Assembly (NCBI GenBank): GCA_964371555.1
Contig: CAYJMQ010000031.1
Coordinates: 1-24,367 of the forward strand
Length of the DNA: 24,367 nt
DNA from: CAYJMQ01 sp964371555
GTDB lineage: Bacteria > Bdellovibrionota > JACOXK01 > 2-02-FULL-40-11
Direction of reading: 5' to 3'
Under the pieces are notes generated by a model that ran no database searches, was not told the origin of the DNA, and saw only the letters and a list, made by a program, of their open reading frames with translations. This document shows positions 1-7,138 of this stretch, one piece after another (within the stretch, counting starts at the first letter, position 1; each line of letters begins with the position of its first letter). A program made the position numbers and the translations under genes.

Positions 1-2
1 AT

Positions 3-134
3 CGTGGAGCAATCCGGCATTCCGCAAAGAGAATGGACGAGAAGGTAACCGTCCGCGACCGCGATACGGGAAAGCAGGAGAGGGTAGCTATTCTAGATCT
101 GTTAGTCTATCTGAGAGAATATGGCAGTTTTTAA
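3..134 (+). CDS. glyQS: Glycyl-tRNA synthetase, C-terminal fragment (partial at window edge)
   Basis: An open frame runs from the window edge to TAA at 132-134. It contains VTVRDRDTGKQERV followed by a helical end LLVYLREYGSF. This matches the extreme C-terminus of the alpha2-type glycyl-tRNA synthetase (the VTVRDRDSMEQVR segment of the anticodon-binding domain), which charges tRNA-Gly. The ~12 residues before VTVRDRDT do not resemble the expected GTPFCVT-type segment, so the first ~35 bases may be assembly noise or carry a frameshift. The gene is convergent with the ribD fragment, and the two 3' ends overlap at 102-134. The identification rests on one short motif. Confidence 0.6.
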   Translation, partial: RGAIRHSAKRMDEKVTVRDRDTGKQERVAILDLLVYLREYGSF

Positions 135-605
135 AATCACAAATGCCGTTTGATGCCTGATCCAGAATATAAAAAATTCGTTGAGATCCTGACATTCTTT
201 CTCACAAACACCCGTTTCCACTTCAACCCCGAGGCGTTTGAGTTCCCGGATCCCTTTTCCATTCACAAGCGTGTTGGGATCCTGCATTCCAACAACAACT
301 TTTCGAATCCCCGCGCGAACGACCGCCTCTGTGCAGGGACCGGTCTTACCCACATGACAGCAGGGCTCGAGCGTCACATAAAGCGAAGCCCCCCGCGCCT
401 TTTCACCCGCTTGTTTGAGGGCTATAACCTCGGCATGATCTTCTCCCGCCTTCTCGTGATATCCCTCTCCAACAACTTCACCCTCTTTCACAATGAGGGC
501 GCCGACCATCGGATTCGGTCCTGTCAAGCCCTCGCCGCGCCGGGCAAGCTCAAGTGTCTGCTTCATAAATTTAATATGTTCTACGTTTTGAAATTCACCT
601 GCCAT
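102..605 (-). CDS. ribD: RibD deaminase domain only (riboflavin biosynthesis), C-terminally truncated
   Basis: This is the N-terminal half of the bifunctional riboflavin enzyme, which deaminates diaminohydroxyphosphoribosylaminopyrimidine. The cytidine-deaminase zinc site is complete: HAE (H57, E59) and PCCHVGKTGPC (C82, C91). Family members have ~360 residues with a second, NADPH-dependent reductase domain that begins LKxAxSLDG. Here the protein reaches FVILKTAI and then departs from the family, stopping five codons later at 167 residues. No other frame restores the reductase. The start is ATG at 603-605, 7 nt after a GAGGAG ribosome site (613-618); a GTG at 608 is the alternative. nrdR is just upstream, as in many bacteria, so the pair was probably once part of a rib operon. 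It could be a real stand-alone deaminase, a decaying gene or an assembly chimera. Confidence 0.8.
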   Translation of the reverse strand: MAGEFQNVEHIKFMKQTLELARRGEGLTGPNPMVGALIVKEGEVVGEGYHEKAGEDHAEVIALKQAGEKARGASLYVTLEPCCHVGKTGPCTEAVVRAGIRKVVVGMQDPNTLVNGKGIRELKRLGVEVETGVCEKECQDLNEFFIFWIRHQTAFVILKTAIFSQID

Positions 606-643
606 CACGATTCTCCTCTTTCATATTAGGGGGGGTATCGTTT

Positions 644-1123
644 TTAGTTTTGAAGCCTCTCTTCCTGTGCTCCATCTTCCTTTAGATTCTTAAGTTCATT
701 CACAAATTCAGAGATATCTTTAAATTCCCGGTAAACAGACGCAAACCGCACATAAGCCACTTCATCCAACTCTTTTAATTTTGCCATTACAAATTGTCCA
801 ATCTCCTGGCTCTGAATTTCCCGATCGCCGCGATCCTGATAATAACGCTCAATTTCACCAATAATCTGATCGAGCTGTTCCATACTGATCGGTCGCTTTT
901 CACAGGCGCGTTTCATCCCCGATGCGATCTTCAAACGATCAAAGGGTTCCCGCCGGCCATCTTTTTTTACGACCCATGGAAGAATCTCCTCGATTCGTTC
1001 ATACGTCGTAAATCTTTTCCCGCATTGCAGACACTCCCTACGCCTTCGCGTCATATCCCCTTCTTTTGAAAGCCTCGAATCTAAAACTCGATTTTCCAGA
1101 TGGCTACAAAATGGGCATTTCAT
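644..1123 (-). CDS. nrdR: Transcriptional repressor NrdR
   Basis: NrdR is the 150-160 residue repressor of ribonucleotide reductase genes that senses ATP/dATP. This protein has 159 residues from the ATG at 1123. It starts MKCPFC and has a zinc ribbon with C3, C6, C31 and C34 (CPFC ... CLQCGKRFTTYE). A typical ATP-cone domain follows (VVKKDGRREPFDR through VASVYREFKDI-type sequence). The frame stays open further upstream (to 1195), but the added residues are hydrophobic and foreign to the family, so the internal ATG is preferred. The stop lies 38 nt before the ribD start, so the two are likely co-transcribed. glyA, its usual upstream neighbour, is separated from it by the inverted secretin-like gene. 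Confidence 0.93.
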   Translation of the reverse strand: MKCPFCSHLENRVLDSRLSKEGDMTRRRRECLQCGKRFTTYERIEEILPWVVKKDGRREPFDRLKIASGMKRACEKRPISMEQLDQIIGEIERYYQDRGDREIQSQEIGQFVMAKLKELDEVAYVRFASVYREFKDISEFVNELKNLKEDGAQEERLQN

Positions 1124-1215
1124 TGGGGCGTAACCTACACAAAAAAAAATGAAATGTAAATAAGATATTAACCTTGATTTTTCAAACCAACCCAAGTAGA
1201 AGCGCCTCTGACAAT

Positions 1216-2817
1216 ATGTTAAATCTTCCGATGCCGCTCTTCCTCATTCTCTTTGCCCTCTTTCTTCCTCCCTCCCTTACCTTTCCCGACGGCCCTTCCA
1301 CCGAAGATTGTCCAAAGCTCTCCATCGAACGGATCAATTTTTATAACCTCCGGGGGCTTGCGATTAAGGATTTCTTGACAAAAAGCCTTGAGCTTGATGA
1401 AAAAAATGGGGAATTTGTTTCATTAGGGCTCGATCCGGAGCGCGATCGTCTCAAGGATCAATCAAGTGGCAGCCCCCATAATCCAGGTGGCTTAATCGCA
1501 GGTCCTTCTGATTCAGAACGGAACCTCTATCATACAGAGGGGGGATTTCTCATCATTTCGGCAACCCCTGAGAAACTGAAGAAGGCTTGCCAAATTGTAA
1601 AAATCGCGGATGCCTTTCCCATTCAAATTCAGATAGAAACATTTATTGTAAAAGTAGACCGGGAAAAAATTGAAAATCATCGCATTGATATCGCCGCTGT
1701 GATCAATGCCATTCAGGAATTTAAAGGACCGGCATCAGACAAAACACTCTCTCCCCAGACTTTCGAATTTATCATCGGAAATAGACTCGATGATGTTGGA
1801 GTGATCCGGGCTGAAGTTAATTTTAAGGAAAAATATATTGAGGTTTATAAGCGTCCAACACAGCGGGTGATTCATGGAAAAACGACGACGTTGATTCTCG
1901 GAGAACGGATCATTTTTTCGGTCACCTCGGGTCTCAGCTCATTCATTCAACCGATCGATGTCGCACTCAATGTCCAGATTACCCCCCAATTTGTAGAAAA
2001 AGAGGCAAGAGACCTCCCTGAAGATGCCATCCGTCTCGATTTTTCTATTGAGGATGCAACGGCCAAACTCAATCCCGCAGGCACAATCGACAAAATTGAT
2101 CGGCTCAATATCATACAACCGATGTATGTCAGAAATGGGGCCATCCATCCACTCGGAACACTTGTCTCACGTTCAGAAGAAGAGACCGATACGGGAATCC
2201 CGATTCTCAGATCTGTTCCGTTGTTAAACAAATTGATAGGCTCAGAGAGAACTCAACTCAGCCAAAACGAAGCCTTTATCTTTGTCCGCGCGTTCCGCTA
2301 CAACATCTTTGACGATTCAGAAAAAGAGTTGTTTCAAAGACCGTACGATCGAATCGACTCCGTCCGGGACGATCATCACTGGTACAAAATTCCTTATCTT
2401 GTCCCCCCTCCTCCACCACGAAGGCTCTGGCCAAATCAAAAAATTGAGCTGGAAATGACCAAAAAAGATGGAAATTTTTTAGGAAGGCTTCTAAAAAGAG
2501 AGCGCCTCTGGACAAGCCCGTACCAGGTCAAATCTCTCTGGTGTCGTTCATGGAACCCATTTACAAGTTTGGAAGGAATGAGGAATTTTTTTATGCCTGT
2601 TTTTACGTTGACCTGTCTCGACAACGAAAATGAATATTTTAGTTTTAGCAAAGCAGACGGAATTTTTGACACCCAGGTTACCGATCTTTCAACTTCTGAC
2701 TGGATAGGACAGATAACATTTCATTCTATCGATGATCTTAACCGCGTGAATGATAAGCCATTCTTTGAAATTTCAGAAATCAAAATGGCCGACATGCTTC
2801 AGACGATTAAAGAATAA
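1216..2817 (+). CDS. Orphan secretin-like outer-membrane protein with C-terminal extension
   Basis: The likely product is an exported, outer-membrane ring-forming protein of the type II/III secretin family. From the ATG at 1216 it has 533 residues beginning with a signal peptide (PMPLFLILFALFLPPSLTF). One N-domain-like segment (about residues 100-145) includes GGFLIISATPEKLKKACQIV, like the NALIITA-type repeats of secretins. A secretin core (about 205-360) includes RPTQRVIHGKTTTLILGERI, IDVALNVQITPQFVEKE and the signature GIPILRSVPLLNKLIG (327-342). After this come a run of five or six prolines (about 396-401) and ~130 residues I do not recognise. An upstream TTG at 1174 would put extra residues before the signal peptide and is less likely. 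No pilus or secretion genes adjoin it, and a full gspD lies 15 kb away. Confidence 0.7.
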   Translation: MLNLPMPLFLILFALFLPPSLTFPDGPSTEDCPKLSIERINFYNLRGLAIKDFLTKSLELDEKNGEFVSLGLDPERDRLKDQSSGSPHNPGGLIAGPSDSERNLYHTEGGFLIISATPEKLKKACQIVKIADAFPIQIQIETFIVKVDREKIENHRIDIAAVINAIQEFKGPASDKTLSPQTFEFIIGNRLDDVGVIRAEVNFKEKYIEVYKRPTQRVIHGKTTTLILGERIIFSVTSGLSSFIQPIDVALNVQITPQFVEKEARDLPEDAIRLDFSIEDATAKLNPAGTIDKIDRLNIIQPMYVRNGAIHPLGTLVSRSEEETDTGIPILRSVPLLNKLIGSERTQLSQNEAFIFVRAFRYNIFDDSEKELFQRPYDRIDSVRDDHHWYKIPYLVPPPPPRRLWPNQKIELEMTKKDGNFLGRLLKRERLWTSPYQVKSLWCRSWNPFTSLEGMRNFFMPVFTLTCLDNENEYFSFSKADGIFDTQVTDLSTSDWIGQITFHSIDDLNRVNDKPFFEISEIKMADMLQTIKE

Positions 2818-2914
2818 TCAGACCGGTCGGAGATCCGACCCCCATCCGTCCGGTTTGAATTGTGACTCTATTGAGAAGTCGACCAGAGAATCGAGCAACA
2901 GATCGATAAAAAAC

Positions 2915-4171
2915 TCAAGTCTCACGTTCGAGGCGATGGTGATAAAACGGAAACTGGCGGCAGAGGTCTTTAACTTCGTTCGCAATCTTTGAAAGTTTGG
3001 CTTCGTCTTTACCCGACTTGCACGCAAGGTCGATAAAGTCGGCAATCTTTTCCATCTCTCTTTCCTTCATGCCGCGAGTGGTGCAGGCTGGCGTTCCAAT
3101 TCGGATGCCGCTTGCAATAAACGGTTTTCGGGTCTCGAACGGAATTGTGTTTTTGTTCACGGTAATTCCTGCGCGATCCAATATCGTTTCAGCGTCAAGC
3201 CCCGTCAACGGAGATTGGGAAAGATCGATCATAAAAAGATGATTATCGGTCCCCCCAGAAATCAATTTATATCCCCGATTCATGAGCGCCTGCGCCATCG
3301 CTTTCGCATTTTTCACAATCTGCGCCTGATAACTTTTAAATTCGGGAGAGAGCGCCTCTTTAAACGCAACTGCCTTTGCCGCAATCACATGCATGAGCGG
3401 CCCCCCCTGAATCCCCGGAAAAATACGACTGTTGATCATCTTTTCATACTCTTTTGTGGAAAAAATTATTCCTCCTCTGGGACCCCGGAGTGTTTTGTGC
3501 GTCGTTGTCGTAACAAACTGCGCGTGTGGAATCGGACTCGGATGAATTCCAGTCGCCACAAGCCCCGCAATATGAGCCATATCGACCATGAGAAGCGCGC
3601 CAACCTCATCCGCAATTTGGCGGAACGTTTTAAAATCAATGATTCTTGAATAAGCCGAAGCCCCCGCGATAATGAGTTTTGGTTTGTGCTTTTTTGCAAG
3701 ATCACGGAGCTGATCATAATCAATTCGATGGTCTTCTTTTCGAACCCCATAAAATACAACATTAAAATAGAGTCCGGAAAAATTGAGCTTCATGCCGTGA
3801 GTCAGATGCCCGCCATGGCTAAGATCCATTCCCATAATCGTGTCGCGAGGCTCGAGACACGACATATAGACCCCCATATTGGCCTGAGAACCCGAATGGG
3901 GTTGAACATTGACTGCATCCGCTCCGAATAGTTTTAGGGCACGCTCCTGGGCAAGTTTTTCTGCAATGTCTACAAATTCGCATCCGCCGTAATATCTTTT
4001 ACCAGGATACCCTTCGGCGTATTTATTCGTTAAAAGAGAACCCTGGGCTTCCAGCACAGCTTCCGAAACATAGTTTTCTGAGGCGATGAGTTCTAGACGG
4101 TATTCCTGCCGTTCGGTCTCCTTCTGAATGGCATCAAAAAGTTCTGGATCTGTTTTTTGTAAGTAACTCAT
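2915..4171 (-). CDS. glyA: Serine hydroxymethyltransferase
   Basis: This PLP enzyme of the cytosol interconverts serine and glycine while charging tetrahydrofolate with a one-carbon unit. The protein is 418 residues, full length for bacterial GlyA. Visible marks are ELIASENYVS near the N-terminus, YAEGYPGKRYYGG, VDMAHIAGL (D197, H200 region), and the PLP-lysine motif TTTTHKTLRGPRGG with K226. It is the last gene of the long fatty-acid operon. Its ATG overlaps the TGA that would end rpiB if the repeat frame is kept through the gap. A convergent secretin-like gene ends 97 nt downstream. Confidence 0.97.
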   Translation of the reverse strand: MSYLQKTDPELFDAIQKETERQEYRLELIASENYVSEAVLEAQGSLLTNKYAEGYPGKRYYGGCEFVDIAEKLAQERALKLFGADAVNVQPHSGSQANMGVYMSCLEPRDTIMGMDLSHGGHLTHGMKLNFSGLYFNVVFYGVRKEDHRIDYDQLRDLAKKHKPKLIIAGASAYSRIIDFKTFRQIADEVGALLMVDMAHIAGLVATGIHPSPIPHAQFVTTTTHKTLRGPRGGIIFSTKEYEKMINSRIFPGIQGGPLMHVIAAKAVAFKEALSPEFKSYQAQIVKNAKAMAQALMNRGYKLISGGTDNHLFMIDLSQSPLTGLDAETILDRAGITVNKNTIPFETRKPFIASGIRIGTPACTTRGMKEREMEKIADFIDLACKSGKDEAKLSKIANEVKDLCRQFPFYHHRLERET

Positions 4172-4882
4172 TTTTTCTTCAATCTACGAGATCCTTCGCC
4201 CTGCGGGCTCAGGATNNNNNNNNNNNNNNNNNNNNNNNNNNNNNNNNNNNNNNNNNNNNNNNNNNNNNNNNNNNNNNNNNNNNNNNNNNNNNNNNNNNNN
4301 NNNNNNNNNNNNNNNGACAGATTTGCCCTGCGGGCTCAGGATGACAGATTTGCCCTGCGGGCTCAGGATGACAGATTTGCCCTGCGGGCTCAGGATGGCA
4401 GATTTGCCCTGCGGGCTCAGGATGGCAGCTTTGCCCTGCGGGCTCAGGATGACAGCTTCGATCTCCTTAATTTTGTCGACACGCAGCTGGTGTCTCCCCC
4501 CTTCAAACGGGGTTTTGAGCCATACTTCTAAAATCTTAAACGCCGTCTCTTCTTCCACATAATCCCCGGACAGGCATAAGATATTTGAATCGTTGTGAAG
4601 GCGTGTCATCTCAGCAACAACCGGATCCCAGACCATCGCCGCGCGAACCCCTCTAAATTTATTTGCCGCAATCGACATTCCAATCCCAGTGGAACAGATC
4701 AAAATTCCCCTCTCACAGGCGCCTGAGGCGACTTTTTCAGAGACCGCTTTTGCAAAATCCGGATAATCAACACGTTCTTCGGAATTGGAGCCAACATCGA
4801 TAAAGGCAACCCCCTTAAATTTCCCGATCAGGCTCTTTTTAAGTTTAACCCCCCGATGGTCATTTCCAATTGCGATCTTCAG
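4168..4882 (-). CDS. rpiB: Ribose-5-phosphate isomerase B with repetitive C-terminal tail (interrupted by gap)
   Basis: RpiB interconverts ribose-5-phosphate and ribulose-5-phosphate. The first 143 residues are a complete RpiB: KIAIGNDHRG, catalytic-cysteine motif ICSTGIGMSIAANK (C63), TRLHNDSNILCLSG (H96) and a normal ending GGRHQLRVDKIKEIEA. The start codon appears to be CTG (4882-4880), at the residue where relatives begin MKIAIG. AGGAGA lies 5 nt upstream, and the CTG overlaps the fabF stop as CTGA. From 4453 the frame continues into five 9-residue repeats (ILSPQGKxx) and then a 100-N gap. After the gap the same repeat, read in the same frame, would end ...EGSRRLKKK with TGA at 4170-4168 overlapping the glyA ATG. 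Read literally across the placeholder gap, the frame stops at 4184 instead. The real gap size is unknown, so the C-terminus is uncertain. Confidence 0.85.
4216..4315. other. Assembly gap (100 N) inside the rpiB tandem repeat
   Basis: Exactly 100 N, a conventional placeholder for an unknown length. Both flanks carry the same repeat core (GCCCTGCGGGCTCAGGAT), which explains why the assembly broke here. True length and copy number are unknown. Confidence 0.98.
4316..4450 (-). repeat. 27-bp in-frame tandem repeat, five full copies, at the 3' end of rpiB
   Basis: Five head-to-tail 27-bp units lie at 4316-4342, 4343-4369, 4370-4396, 4397-4423 and 4424-4450, differing only at one or two bases. A partial unit (gacagctt) follows at 4451. 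On the coding strand each encodes ILSPQGK plus two variable small residues. Another copy flanks the left side of the gap (4189-4215), so the gap almost certainly hides further units. 27 is a multiple of 3, so copy-number change keeps the reading frame. Confidence 0.95.
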
Positions 4883-6126
4883 ACAAATCTCCTAAAAATA
4901 ATTCCGGCATTGGTCCCGCCAAACCCAAAAGAATTCGAGAGAGCTATCTCAATCTTTTTTTCTTTGGCCCGATGAGGCGTATAATCCAAATCACAACGCG
5001 GGTCAGGCTCATCCAGATTAATCGTCGGGGGAATCAGTTGGTGTTGCAACGCAAGAATGGAAAAAATCGCCTCAGCCGCGCCAGCGGCGCCGAGCATATG
5101 GCCGGTCATCGATTTTGTGGAACTGACAGAGACCTTTTTCGCGTCTTCTTTAAGAAGCGACTTAATCGCCTCTGTCTCGGCAATATCGCCTGCGTCCGTC
5201 GACGTCCCATGAGCGTTGATATAACCTACTTCACGAGGCGAAATTCCGGCGTCTGAAACGGCAAGCCCCATACACCGCGCCGCCCCTTCTCCATTCGGAG
5301 ACGGATTTGTCAGATGATAGGCATCAGAATTGAGGCCATAGCCGACCATTTCGGCATATATTTTTGCCCCCCTCTTTTTCGCAGACTCAAGCTCTTCCAA
5401 AATAACGACAGCCGCCCCCTCCGCAATCACAAATCCATCACGATCTTTGTCAAACGGGCGAGACGCCTTTTCAGGTTCCTGATTCCTTGTGGAAAGCGCC
5501 TTCATCGAGCAAAATCCCGCAACCCCAATTTCGCAGACTGCCGCATCGGCCCCCCCCGCAATCATCACATCTGCTGCGCCATATTGAATATGACGAAAGG
5601 AATCCCCAATCGCATGGGCGCTGGTGGAACAGGCCGTTACCACACAGCTGTTAGGCCCTTTTGTCCCAAAGCGAATTGAGACATAGCCGGAAATCGTATT
5701 GCAGATTGCCTGAAGGATGAAAAAAGGGGAAACCCTTCTCGGCCCTTTTTGAGTTAAATCTTTTGAAGTATCAACAATCGACTGCAATCCTCCGACCCCG
5801 GATCCAATAAGAACACCGACCCTCTCAGCATTTTTTTCTGTGATTTCAATTTGAGAATCTTTGATCGCCATCGAACTTGCGACATAGCCATAATGACAAA
5901 ATGAATCAAGACGACGACTTTCTTTGGATGGAAGATAATGGTCGATATTAAAATCGGGGATTTCGCCGGCAATCTGTGAGGAGAGCCGGGAGGCGTCAAA
6001 CTTCTGGATACGGCGGATACCGGAGCGCCCATTCGTAAGCGCATCCCAATTTTTTTCAACGCCGATGCCAAGCGGCGATACAATCCCCATCCCCGTTACA
6101 ACAACACGCCGGCGTGAAAAGGTCAT
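4879..6126 (-). CDS. fabF: 3-oxoacyl-[acyl-carrier-protein] synthase II
   Basis: This condensing enzyme elongates acyl-ACP with malonyl-ACP in type II fatty-acid synthesis. The protein is 415 residues, normal for FabF. It has the N-terminal RVVVTGMGIVSPLG, the nucleophile motif VVTACSTSAHAIGD (C166), NAHGTSTDAGD (H306), K338 in SSTKSMTGH, and H343 in TGHMLGAAGA. The C-terminus ends SNSFGFGGTNAGIIF as usual. It starts 6 nt after acpP, and its stop overlaps the rpiB start region, consistent with coupled translation. Confidence 0.97.
   Translation of the reverse strand: MTFSRRRVVVTGMGIVSPLGIGVEKNWDALTNGRSGIRRIQKFDASRLSSQIAGEIPDFNIDHYLPSKESRRLDSFCHYGYVASSMAIKDSQIEITEKNAERVGVLIGSGVGGLQSIVDTSKDLTQKGPRRVSPFFILQAICNTISGYVSIRFGTKGPNSCVVTACSTSAHAIGDSFRHIQYGAADVMIAGGADAAVCEIGVAGFCSMKALSTRNQEPEKASRPFDKDRDGFVIAEGAAVVILEELESAKKRGAKIYAEMVGYGLNSDAYHLTNPSPNGEGAARCMGLAVSDAGISPREVGYINAHGTSTDAGDIAETEAIKSLLKEDAKKVSVSSTKSMTGHMLGAAGAAEAIFSILALQHQLIPPTINLDEPDPRCDLDYTPHRAKEKKIEIALSNSFGFGGTNAGIIFRRFV
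4888..4893 (-). promoter_or_regulatory. Ribosome-binding site for the CTG-started rpiB
   Basis: AGGAGA lies within the last codons of fabF, 5 nt before the CTG at 4882. No ATG, GTG or TTG is placed suitably in frame near the expected N-terminus. This site is therefore the main support for the unusual start codon. Confidence 0.55.
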
Positions 6127-6132
6127 ACGGGT

Positions 6133-6378
6133 TTATGCTTTAGCTGATTTTGATTCAATGTATTTAATCACATCCCCTACGGTTTTAATCTTTTCCGCGT
6201 CTTCATCGGGAATTTCAAGACCAAACTCTTCTTCCATCGCCATCACAAGCTCGACGATGTCAAGAGAATCTGCCCCCAGATCATCAATCAGGGATGAATT
6301 GGCTTTGACATTTTTGATATCGACCCCCAGTTGATTCACAATAGTCGATTTCACACGATCTTCAACTGTAACCATCAT
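6133..6378 (-). CDS. acpP: Acyl carrier protein
   Basis: ACP is the small acidic carrier that holds growing acyl chains on 4'-phosphopantetheine. The protein has 81 residues from the ATG at 6378. The attachment motif is DDLGADSLDIVELVM with the modified serine at S38, followed by EEEFGLEIPDEDAEKIKTVGD, typical of AcpP. The start is chosen from an AAGGAGGT ribosome site 6 nt upstream. A frame extension to 6402 would run back through this site and the fabG stop, so it is rejected. A second ATG follows directly. Confidence 0.97.
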   Translation of the reverse strand: MMVTVEDRVKSTIVNQLGVDIKNVKANSSLIDDLGADSLDIVELVMAMEEEFGLEIPDEDAEKIKTVGDVIKYIESKSAKA

Positions 6379-6384
6379 CTTATT

Positions 6385-6392
6385 ACCTCCTT
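6385..6392 (-). promoter_or_regulatory. Strong Shine-Dalgarno site for acpP
   Basis: AAGGAGGT is a near-perfect complement of the 16S rRNA 3' end. It overlaps the TGA stop of fabG and lies 6 nt before the acpP ATG. It is the strongest ribosome site I see in the operon, fitting the high demand for ACP. Confidence 0.85.
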
Positions 6393-7138
6393 CACATTCC
6401 AAAGCCGCCGTTGACGCCTATCACCTGGCCTGTCAAATAGCTGGCATGTTCAGCGGCTAAAAAGACTACCAAATGCGCTACCTCTTCGCAAGTTCCAAAA
6501 CGCTGCATCGGAATTTTTTTAATCAGCTCTTCTTTAAGTTCAGAAGAAAAATGCTCCGTCATTTCCGTTTCGATCAATCCCGGAGAAACAGCGTTTACCG
6601 TAATATTCCGGGTTGCAAGTTCTTTGGCGAGACTTTTTGTAAATCCGATCACTCCCGCTTTGCTCGCCGAATAATTGCACTGCCCCGCATTCCCCGCCTC
6701 TGCTGAAAGGGACGCAATATTGATAATTCTCCCCCATTTTTTCCGCAGCATCCATTTGGCGGCCGCTTTGGAACAATTAAAAACCCCTTTAAGATTTGTC
6801 TGTATGACTTGATCCCACTCTTCTTCTTTCATGCGAAGCAAAAGATTGTCACGCGTAATCCCCGCGTTATTGACCAAAATATCAATAGATCCCGCTTCTT
6901 TTGCGCAGTAATCGATCCCATTTTGAGCCTCTGAAGAGGAAGAAACATCAAACGGAACGAGGCAATGATTTTTTTTTGAGATGCCCTGAATTTCGGCAAG
7001 AATATCTTCCGCTTTTTCTTTATTCTTCTGATAGTTGATGCAGACAGTTGCCCCTTCTTTTGCCAATGCTATGACAATCGCTGATCCAATTCCGCGCGAA
7101 CCGCCCGTTACCAACGCAACCTTATTTTCAAGCATCAT
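6392..7138 (-). CDS. fabG: 3-oxoacyl-[acyl-carrier-protein] reductase
   Basis: This NADPH-dependent short-chain dehydrogenase carries out the first reduction of the elongation cycle. The protein is 248 residues. It shows the cofactor motif TGGSRGIG (11-18), VNNAGITRD, N115 in QTNLKG, and the catalytic S143, Y156 and K160 (IASLSAEAG ... NYSASKAG). Spacing between S and Y is 13, as in the E. coli enzyme. Its ATG directly follows the fabD stop (TAG-ATG-ATG), with a ribosome site (AAAGGA) inside fabD. Confidence 0.97.
   Translation of the reverse strand: MMLENKVALVTGGSRGIGSAIVIALAKEGATVCINYQKNKEKAEDILAEIQGISKKNHCLVPFDVSSSSEAQNGIDYCAKEAGSIDILVNNAGITRDNLLLRMKEEEWDQVIQTNLKGVFNCSKAAAKWMLRKKWGRIINIASLSAEAGNAGQCNYSASKAGVIGFTKSLAKELATRNITVNAVSPGLIETEMTEHFSSELKEELIKKIPMQRFGTCEEVAHLVVFLAAEHASYLTGQVIGVNGGFGM

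Noticed and set aside
1157..1185. TTGAAA ... TATTTA on the - strand as an nrdR promoter
   Set aside because: Spacing is right (17 bp), but the -10 matches only three of six bases in an AT-rich stretch. A promoter is expected here but not shown.
1174..1215. TTG-started extension of the secretin-like gene
   Set aside because: It adds polar residues before a clear signal peptide, and the TTG has no ribosome site.
2825..2840. GGTCGG-AGAT-CCGACC hairpin between the convergent secretin-like gene and glyA, as a terminator
   Set aside because: The stem is only 6 bp and no T-run follows on either strand, so support is too weak.
4184..4215. Literal end of rpiB read across the N gap (PEPAGRRIS then stop)
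   Set aside because: The frame depends on the gap being exactly 100 bases, which is a placeholder. Whole 27-bp units would put the sequence in the repeat frame and end at 4168.
4189..4450. Regular 27-bp repeats that might look like a CRISPR array
   Set aside because: The units are directly adjacent with no spacers, lie in frame with rpiB, and no cas genes are present.
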